Below, in pieces: positions 7,992-12,892 of a stretch of 15,903 nucleotides of DNA. Position 1 is the first letter of the stretch, and every line of letters begins with the position of its first letter. Where the stretch lies: the NCBI GenBank assembly GCA_934096015.1, contig CAKOLD010000020.1, forward strand, positions 1-15,903. Direction: 5' to 3'. The stretch is from an uncultured Bacilli bacterium. GTDB lineage: Bacteria > Bacillota_I > Bacilli_A > RF39 > UBA660. A program made the position numbers and the translations under genes. The notes beneath the pieces are model-generated. The model was not told the origin of the DNA. It saw only the letters and a program-made list of their open reading frames with translations, and searched no databases.

Positions 7992-8600
7992 ATGAATATT
8001 AATGTACAAAATTTGGACTTAGGATATACTCAATGTGAAGAATTAAATACTCTTGCTAAAACTAGTGGAGAAGAGATTATTAGTTCTTTAGGAAGTGATA
8101 TTTCTAATTTAAAAGTTCACTGGAAAGGAAGCGACGCAACTAAACATATTAATAATTTAATTAAAGTTTATGATGCGTTAATTGCTATTGTTACTGATGC
8201 AAAAGGTGTTACTTCTGCTGCTGGTAATGCAATAATTGCTATTCAAGAAGTAAGAAGAAGTAATGGTGGTGCTGGTAGTGTTGGTTCTATGTTGCCTAAT
8301 AATGCTCCAGATGCTGCAAGTATTCCTGCTGCTGAAGAAACTACAGAATATTATTGTGATCCATCAGCAAGAAGTGATTATAATCAATTAGTACAAATTT
8401 GTACTGACTTTGTAACTTTTAGAAATAATTTTCAATCTCAAAAAGATACTTTATTATCTAATTGGACTGCTGGTGCAAATAGAGAACAAGCTGTTAGCAA
8501 TTTTAATGAATTTGAAGGTAATGCAGATACTTATAACAAGTATTTAACTGATGCAAAAGAAAATCTTGAAATTGCGGTAAGTAATTTATCTCAATTATAA
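7992..8600 (+). CDS. WXG100-family protein, tandem (two-hairpin) EsxA-like substrate
   Basis: The 202-aa product is twice the size of a normal EsxA (about 95-100 aa). Residues 1-90 form one helix-turn-helix with a canonical W-K-G turn (W44-K45-G46) in VHWKGSDATKHINNL. Residues about 91-125 are a Gly/Ala/Pro-rich linker. Residues about 126-202 form a second hairpin, whose turn is W158-T-A-G161 in SNWTAGANREQAVSNF, with the usual F...F pattern after the turn. It is therefore likely to fold like a covalent WXG100 dimer. WXG100 proteins are co-secreted helpers or structural substrates of type VII systems. It has no signal peptide, as expected. The gene stands alone between its own strong promoter and terminator, next to essC and the toxins. 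The WXG100 assignment is firm; the tandem reading is an inference from motif spacing. Confidence 0.88.
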   Translation: MNINVQNLDLGYTQCEELNTLAKTSGEEIISSLGSDISNLKVHWKGSDATKHINNLIKVYDALIAIVTDAKGVTSAAGNAIIAIQEVRRSNGGAGSVGSMLPNNAPDAASIPAAEETTEYYCDPSARSDYNQLVQICTDFVTFRNNFQSQKDTLLSNWTAGANREQAVSNFNEFEGNADTYNKYLTDAKENLEIAVSNLSQL

Positions 8601-8609
8601 GATGTATTC

Positions 8610-8635
8610 AAAGAAGAAGAAGTTCTTCTTTTTTT
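8610..8635 (+). terminator. Rho-independent terminator after the WXG100 gene
   Basis: AAAGAAGAA (8610-8618) pairs perfectly over 9 bp with TTCTTCTTT (8623-8631) around a 4-nt GAAG loop, followed by more T to 8635. It ends the monocistronic WXG100 unit. Confidence 0.85.
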
Positions 8636-8644
8636 CTTTGGGTA

Positions 8645-8653
8645 TGGTATAAT
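8645..8653 (+). promoter_or_regulatory. Extended -10 promoter of toxin cassette 1
   Basis: TGGTATAAT is a perfect extended -10 (TGn plus TATAAT). No good -35 is seen at 17 bp, because that position lies in the preceding terminator. It lies 34 bases before the toxin start, right after the WXG100 terminator. Confidence 0.65.
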
Positions 8654-8687
8654 ATTTTTATAAATATGATAGAATTGAGGTTAATTT

Positions 8688-11102
8688 ATGTTTAAAGTAG
8701 ATGCCGAGTTATTTTATAATGCTCAAACACTTATTGAAAATTCTATAGATAAAATAGAAAGCATTAAAGTTCTTCTGGATGAATTGTTGGATTTTCCTCC
8801 GGAGTTTGAGTTTACAAGTGACATAATAAAAGTAGTGTATGATGCAAAAGGAATAAATAAGGATTTAAATAATGTATTAGAAAAAATCAATTCTACAAAA
8901 GAGATGCTTTGTGCTTTAGATAATGATTTTGCTGTAGCATATTATAATTCAAGTTCTAGTAAATTTGCTAATTTAGGATCATTAGATTTAGGAAGAGCAT
9001 TATTTTCAGATTTTAGTGAAGATGATTATGATAAATATTTATTAAAACATTTGGATGAATTAAATTCATCTGGTAATTTACCTCAAGAATATAAGGATAT
9101 TTATAAATCTTTAAACAATCAGAAGAAACTTAATGATTTAAAAAAAGAGTTAGAATTACTTGATAAAAATAAACCAAGTAGATTAAATTATTTTAATACT
9201 GATGGATCATTAAATCATTCTGCAGATATTTTAATGACAAATTCAATGAATTATAATGAATATTATAGTAAGAAAAGTAAATTAGAATCTGAGATAAAGA
9301 AATTAGAAAAAAATGCAGATAATTATGTTAGCAGTTGGAAAGAAGATATCAGTAACATGTTTTCACAGACTGGGGCGGCTTTTAAAAAAGGAGTTAAAAG
9401 TCTTTTTTCCGGAAAAGGTACAGAAGATTTAAAAAATGCTTTTAAACAAACTGGAGCTACTGCATTTGTTTTAGGAGAGTCTGCGATATCAAAAACATCT
9501 TTACTAACTGAAAAAGTCGTACATTCTGTTTCAAAAGTTGCTAAATTAGCAGGATCTTCCTTTGTTGCAGCCAATGCTTTAAGTGTTGCTGGTGCTACTT
9601 GGGCGTTACATGATGCATGGACTGGAGATAATAGATGGCAAAATGTATATAATTATGCTAAAGACACTTTTTCTAACGCACTAGATAAATATAAAGAATC
9701 AGAGAGTGAAAACTTTGTTCAGGGTAAAAGGCAAAATTTTTATGAAAGTACAAGATTAGGTCAAAAAATAAATGAATATTCTAATTTAAAATATGATAGT
9801 GCTGCTGCAAAAAAAATTATATTTAATGATGAAGCAAGTGTTAGATATATTAGGGATGATGGATCAAGTTTAATTTTGAAACCTAAGGGGACTGTTGAGC
9901 TTAATGGAGTAACTTTAAATACTTACGAAGTTAATGGTAAGATTATATATACGGAAACTAATTTGGTGAGTGCTTTTAATAAATCTAGTAAAGAAGATAA
10001 AGAATTTTTAGCAAATAAATTTTTGGCAAATGAAAGAATTGATGATTATTATAATAAAGAATTTGGTTATATCGGCTTTGTTTATGAAGATAAAGGTAAG
10101 ATAGCCGAGTACGTTAATAAAGGACTTGGTAATCATATTCTTAACGAATCAGCAAGAGAGTATTATGATTTTCTTGATAAAAATCGAGATAGTATTATTG
10201 GTGGTAATTTTGGTGTTGACCAACATGTAACAATGGATATTTTTAGAGATGACAATAAATTAATGTCGAGTTATCTAATTGATAAATTAAGAGCAAAAGG
10301 ATTAAGTTATGTGGACTCTGTAGAATTTTTAAATTCAATAGACAGTGTAGGGGCTTGTACTTATGCTTCTATGTCTAATGAGATATTGGCTGCATATTAT
10401 GATAAACCTGAGGCTTTTTCTCGAGATTTTGGATTTCCGATGTATTTAGATGATGGTTATGGAGGAAAAAGTTTAAATACTTCAGAATTATTAGCAGATT
10501 TGTATTTATATATGAATACTAAAGGAAATACATCTCGAGCATCTATATTGGAAACTAAGGGCGATTCAATTTGTATAAGCCAAAGAGATAAAGATGGTAA
10601 TATTGATATTAAACAACAAGTTTATTTACAAAATGGTAGAAATGGAAGAGAAAGTGCTGAGAAGGATATTAGTAACTATTTGAAATCCAAAAATAAGAGT
10701 TTATCATATAGTACGGAATCGGTCATTAGTACTATGAGTAATTATGGTAAAAAAAATGAAGATGTGAAAGTATTATCAGAAAATGAATTGTTAGATATAA
10801 AATCTAAAATGATAAATGCTATTCAAAATAATGAATTAATAAGTTTGGCATATTTTGATAATCCAGCTGCAGATTATCAAGTTAATATGTATGATGTTGA
10901 TAATGGTTATAGAAAAATAACGGATACTAAAAATTGGGGCGGTACAGAAGGTTCTGGTGCTGGTCATAGCGTTTATATTACTACAATAAATAGTGAAGGG
11001 GTATATTGTTCTAGTTGGGGAAAGAATATGTATATGACGTGGGACGATTTGAAAAATGCTCCAATTGAAATATCAATTTCTGAAGTAGGAGGTATAAAAT
11101 GA
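8688..11102 (+). CDS. Polymorphic T7SS toxin 1: shared trunk plus papain-like cysteine protease C-terminus
   Basis: GAGG at 8677-8680 sets the start of this 804-aa protein. Residues about 1-95 form a helical hairpin with an FPPEFEF turn and end in LCALDNDFAVAYY. A helical stretch follows, with SWKEDISNMF near 215-225 and an Ala-rich region around 257-307. Then come H308-D-A-W-T-G-D-N315 and N350-F-Y-E...SNLKYDSAAAK375. All of this is shared with the toxin at 12893. From about 378 on it is unrelated. Residues about 555-563 read G-A-C557-T-Y-A-S-M-S, like the papain active-site Cys segment (G-x-C-x-x-x-S). H760 lies in GAGHSVYI, and YCSSWGKN (773-780) resembles papain N-S-W-G, with Ser in place of the Asn. 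A protease, deamidase or related thiol-enzyme effector is predicted. The gene overlaps its putative immunity gene by 4 bases. The toxin architecture is well supported; the enzyme class is inferred from motifs only. Confidence 0.85.
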   Translation: MFKVDAELFYNAQTLIENSIDKIESIKVLLDELLDFPPEFEFTSDIIKVVYDAKGINKDLNNVLEKINSTKEMLCALDNDFAVAYYNSSSSKFANLGSLDLGRALFSDFSEDDYDKYLLKHLDELNSSGNLPQEYKDIYKSLNNQKKLNDLKKELELLDKNKPSRLNYFNTDGSLNHSADILMTNSMNYNEYYSKKSKLESEIKKLEKNADNYVSSWKEDISNMFSQTGAAFKKGVKSLFSGKGTEDLKNAFKQTGATAFVLGESAISKTSLLTEKVVHSVSKVAKLAGSSFVAANALSVAGATWALHDAWTGDNRWQNVYNYAKDTFSNALDKYKESESENFVQGKRQNFYESTRLGQKINEYSNLKYDSAAAKKIIFNDEASVRYIRDDGSSLILKPKGTVELNGVTLNTYEVNGKIIYTETNLVSAFNKSSKEDKEFLANKFLANERIDDYYNKEFGYIGFVYEDKGKIAEYVNKGLGNHILNESAREYYDFLDKNRDSIIGGNFGVDQHVTMDIFRDDNKLMSSYLIDKLRAKGLSYVDSVEFLNSIDSVGACTYASMSNEILAAYYDKPEAFSRDFGFPMYLDDGYGGKSLNTSELLADLYLYMNTKGNTSRASILETKGDSICISQRDKDGNIDIKQQVYLQNGRNGRESAEKDISNYLKSKNKSLSYSTESVISTMSNYGKKNEDVKVLSENELLDIKSKMINAIQNNELISLAYFDNPAADYQVNMYDVDNGYRKITDTKNWGGTEGSGAGHSVYITTINSEGVYCSSWGKNMYMTWDDLKNAPIEISISEVGGIK
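9768..9804 (+). repeat. Trunk/warhead junction repeat, copy 1
   Basis: These 37 bases match 13994-14030 with only two mismatches, and the last 27 (9778-9804) are identical. They encode I-N-E-Y-S-N-L-K-Y-D-S-A, the end of the trunk shared by the two toxins, right before the sequences diverge. Both protein conservation and recombination could explain the identity. Confidence 0.75.
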
Positions 11103-11773
11103 TAAATATTAATGATGATCTTTTTAGTATTCGTGATAATAGTAGAGATGAAATAAATGTTTTTGAGATGTCTATAAATGTGAGAAATTTTTATTATTTG
11201 TTATATTCGTATTATACAAAGATGTTTTTAAAATATTTAAAGATGAAAACTAAAATAAAATCTTCTGAAATGGATTTATTGAATTCTGGTTTAAATTTTA
11301 AGTCTATTCAATTTGATCAAAAAGATTTTTATCAAACTTTGTGTTCTTCTGAATTAGATTTTTATTATCTTAGAAATAATTTATATATTTATCGATTAAC
11401 TAAAGAAGAAACGGAGTATTTAAAAAATCAAATGACTAATGATGTAGAAGATTTAGATGAAGTATTTTTAAATTTTATAGAAAATACTTATAAAAAGGTT
11501 ATTTTTGAAAAAAACGATAATGGTAAAGTATATAATGTTAATTATGGACCTTTAGAAGCAAACTATTTTGCACCAGGTAATTCTTTAGTATTAGGATTTA
11601 GATATGACTATAAAAATAATGGTATAGATGATAAAGTTTGGTATGATAATTATAAAAAGCAACAAGAACTTGTTAATAGAGAAATTCAAAGTTTAACTAG
11701 AAATATTAGTCAGGTTTTGAATTGTAATTGTAAAGTGTTTCAATATAACAAATATAATGTTGAGGCAAAGTAA
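11099..11773 (+). CDS. Putative immunity protein to toxin 1
   Basis: The ATG overlaps the toxin stop in an ATGA arrangement, and AGGAGG at 11087-11092 lies inside the last toxin codons, so the two are translationally coupled. The 224-aa product is rich in Tyr, Asn and Lys and has no signal peptide or membrane segment. It is therefore expected in the cytosol, where it would block a cytosol-acting toxin. I recognise no domain. The N-terminal half looks helical (NVRNFYYLLYSYYTKMFLKYLK, about 28-49) and the C-terminal half mixes strands and helices, ending with an LNCNCKVF segment. The immunity role is inferred only from position directly after a polymorphic toxin; a chaperone is the alternative. 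Confidence 0.65.
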   Translation: MININDDLFSIRDNSRDEINVFEMSINVRNFYYLLYSYYTKMFLKYLKMKTKIKSSEMDLLNSGLNFKSIQFDQKDFYQTLCSSELDFYYLRNNLYIYRLTKEETEYLKNQMTNDVEDLDEVFLNFIENTYKKVIFEKNDNGKVYNVNYGPLEANYFAPGNSLVLGFRYDYKNNGIDDKVWYDNYKKQQELVNREIQSLTRNISQVLNCNCKVFQYNKYNVEAK

Positions 11774-11785
11774 TAAATGGATTTT

Positions 11786-11793
11786 AGGAGGAG
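11786..11793 (+). promoter_or_regulatory. Ribosome binding site that fixes the first DUF4176 start at 11801
   Basis: AGGAGGAG lies 7 bases before ATG 11801. An upstream in-frame ATG at 11777 would place this site inside the gene, and the paralogue at 12597 begins with the same MNEKYLPIGS residues, so 11801 is the start. Confidence 0.85.
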
Positions 11794-11800
11794 AAAATAT

Positions 11801-12079
11801 ATGAATGAAAAGTATTTACCGATAGGTAGTGTAGTGTTATTAAATAATGGAGCAAAAAGATTGATGATAACTGGTTTTTGTGTAGCAGGAAATGATGATC
11901 AAGATAAAATATTTGATTATAGCGGATGTTTATATCCAGAAGGTATGTTATCAAGTGATGAAGTTGCTTTATTTAATCACGATCAAATAAAACAAATATA
12001 TGCTTTAGGTTTTTCAGATGAAGAGGAGAAAAATTTTAAAATAAAATTAAAAGAAGAAATGGCGAAAAGAGGAAACTAA
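11801..12079 (+). CDS. DUF4176 protein, LXG-toxin-type chaperone/partner (copy 1)
   Basis: The 92-aa protein has the DUF4176 signature: YLPIGSVVLL at 5-14, KRLMITGF, then FDYSGCLYPEG and a C-terminal GFSDEEEKNF. Proteins of this family are encoded beside T7SSb LXG toxins in Streptococcus and Bacillus and act there as dedicated cytosolic partners needed for toxin export or stability. By hand alignment it matches the copy at 12597 at about 57 of 90 positions, so each toxin may have its own version. It lies 27 bases after the putative immunity gene and 2 bases before the helical gene, within cassette 1. Partnership with toxin 1 is inferred from position. Confidence 0.85.
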   Translation: MNEKYLPIGSVVLLNNGAKRLMITGFCVAGNDDQDKIFDYSGCLYPEGMLSSDEVALFNHDQIKQIYALGFSDEEEKNFKIKLKEEMAKRGN

Positions 12080-12081
12080 TT

Positions 12082-12477
12082 ATGGTTAGTTCAGGCTACT
12101 ACCGTCATCTTATGGAAGAGTATAAGCAAAAAAGAGATGAATTAATCTTAAAAAAAGAAAAATGGGAAAAGTATTTGCAAAAATTAAATAATGCAAATAG
12201 AGTTTTACCATTAGTTAAAAGTTTAGAAAATAGAGCTTTATTTAATTTATTAGGTGGAGGTTATTTAATTGATGAAGGAGTTTCATTAGACAATGGTAAA
12301 CTAAAGGAAATATCAAATACTTTAGAAGATGATTGTTCTACTCTTTCTGATGTAATTTCTAAATGTGAAATGAAAATAGAGGAATTTAGTCAAGAAATTG
12401 ATAATTTGACGAGATTGTATAATGATGCAGTAAATAATTTTGAGGTTGCAAAAAGAGCTGAAAATGCAGCTAAATAA
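12082..12477 (+). CDS. Small helical Lap/DUF5082-like T7SS targeting partner
   Basis: This 131-aa, almost fully helical protein begins SSGYYRHLMEEYKQKRDEL and has a central turn with GGGYLIDEGVSLDNGKL (about 57-73). A long second helical region contains a Cys (KCEMKIEEF) and ends LTRLYNDAV...AAK. The Y-Y-x-x-L start and the GG...LDxGKL turn resemble DUF5082/YwqH-type proteins, which sit beside LXG toxins. Such small WXG-like helical proteins bind toxin N-termini as targeting factors. AGAGG at 12068-12072 is the ribosome binding site, and the gene starts 2 bases after the DUF4176 stop. The family call is from pattern memory, so it is moderately certain; a helical partner role is well supported by context. 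Confidence 0.65.
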   Translation: MVSSGYYRHLMEEYKQKRDELILKKEKWEKYLQKLNNANRVLPLVKSLENRALFNLLGGGYLIDEGVSLDNGKLKEISNTLEDDCSTLSDVISKCEMKIEEFSQEIDNLTRLYNDAVNNFEVAKRAENAAK

Positions 12478-12493
12478 TTAAAATTTAATAATT

Positions 12494-12531
12494 CAGTTAG
12501 ATTAACTTTAGGTTATTTTGACTGTTTTTTT
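12494..12531 (+). terminator. Rho-independent terminator closing toxin cassette 1
   Basis: A 14-position stem (12494-12507 with 12511-12524) starts CAGT/ACTG, contains G-U pairs and one mismatch, and has a 3-nt TTA loop. Seven T residues (12525-12531) follow. It separates the two toxin cassettes. Confidence 0.75.
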
Positions 12532-12543
12532 ATGTAAACTTTG

Positions 12544-12572
12544 TTTAAAAAAATATTAGGTTATGGTATACT
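12544..12572 (+). promoter_or_regulatory. Extended -10 promoter of toxin cassette 2
   Basis: TATACT (12567-12572) is preceded by TGG (12564-12566), giving an extended -10 like that of cassette 1. A poor -35 candidate, TTTAAA (12544-12549), lies at 17 bp. It follows a terminator and precedes the DUF4176 start by 24 bases. Confidence 0.6.
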
Positions 12573-12596
12573 AAGAAATATAGTAGGAGAGTTATT

Positions 12597-12869
12597 ATGA
12601 ATGAGAAATATTTACCAATAGGTAGTGTTGTTTTACTTAAAAATGCTACAAAAAGATTAATGGTGACTGGTTTTTTAGTTAGTTCTAAAGAGTTTCCAGA
12701 AAAAGTATTTGATTATAGTGGATGTTTGTATCCAGAAGGTATTATTACTTCAGAACAGACAGCTTTATTTGATCATGAGCAAATAGAAAAAATTTATGCA
12801 ACTGGTTTTTCAGATCAAGAAGAGAAGTCTTTTAAAACTAAATTAATTAATGAATTAAATAATAAATAA
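12597..12869 (+). CDS. DUF4176 protein, LXG-toxin-type chaperone/partner (copy 2)
   Basis: The 90-aa protein carries the same DUF4176 landmarks as the copy at 11801: YLPIGSVVLL, KRLMVTGF, FDYSGCLYPEG and GFSDQEEKSF. It differs mainly in the loop between TGF and FDY and at the C-terminus, which are natural places for toxin-specific contacts. Here it is the first gene of the cassette and precedes its toxin by 23 bases, whereas copy 1 follows its toxin. AGGAG at 12585-12589 is the ribosome binding site. A cytosolic chaperone or targeting role for the 934-aa toxin is inferred. Confidence 0.85.
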   Translation: MNEKYLPIGSVVLLKNATKRLMVTGFLVSSKEFPEKVFDYSGCLYPEGIITSEQTALFDHEQIEKIYATGFSDQEEKSFKTKLINELNNK

Positions 12870-12892
12870 TTTAAAATGAAGGAAGGGAAGTT

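Noticed and set aside
8688..8980. Classical LXG domain at the toxin N-terminus
   Set aside because: The hairpin is much shorter than an LXG domain and is built around an FPP turn. The relation may be remote, but the label is not supported.
9323..9574. 83-codon open frame on the - strand inside toxin 1
   Set aside because: It is antisense to the conserved trunk of toxin 1, which is matched in protein sequence by toxin 2, so the + strand frame is the real one.
11777..11800. Earlier in-frame start for the first DUF4176 gene
   Set aside because: AGGAGGAG lies inside this extension and the paralogue begins at the equivalent of 11801.
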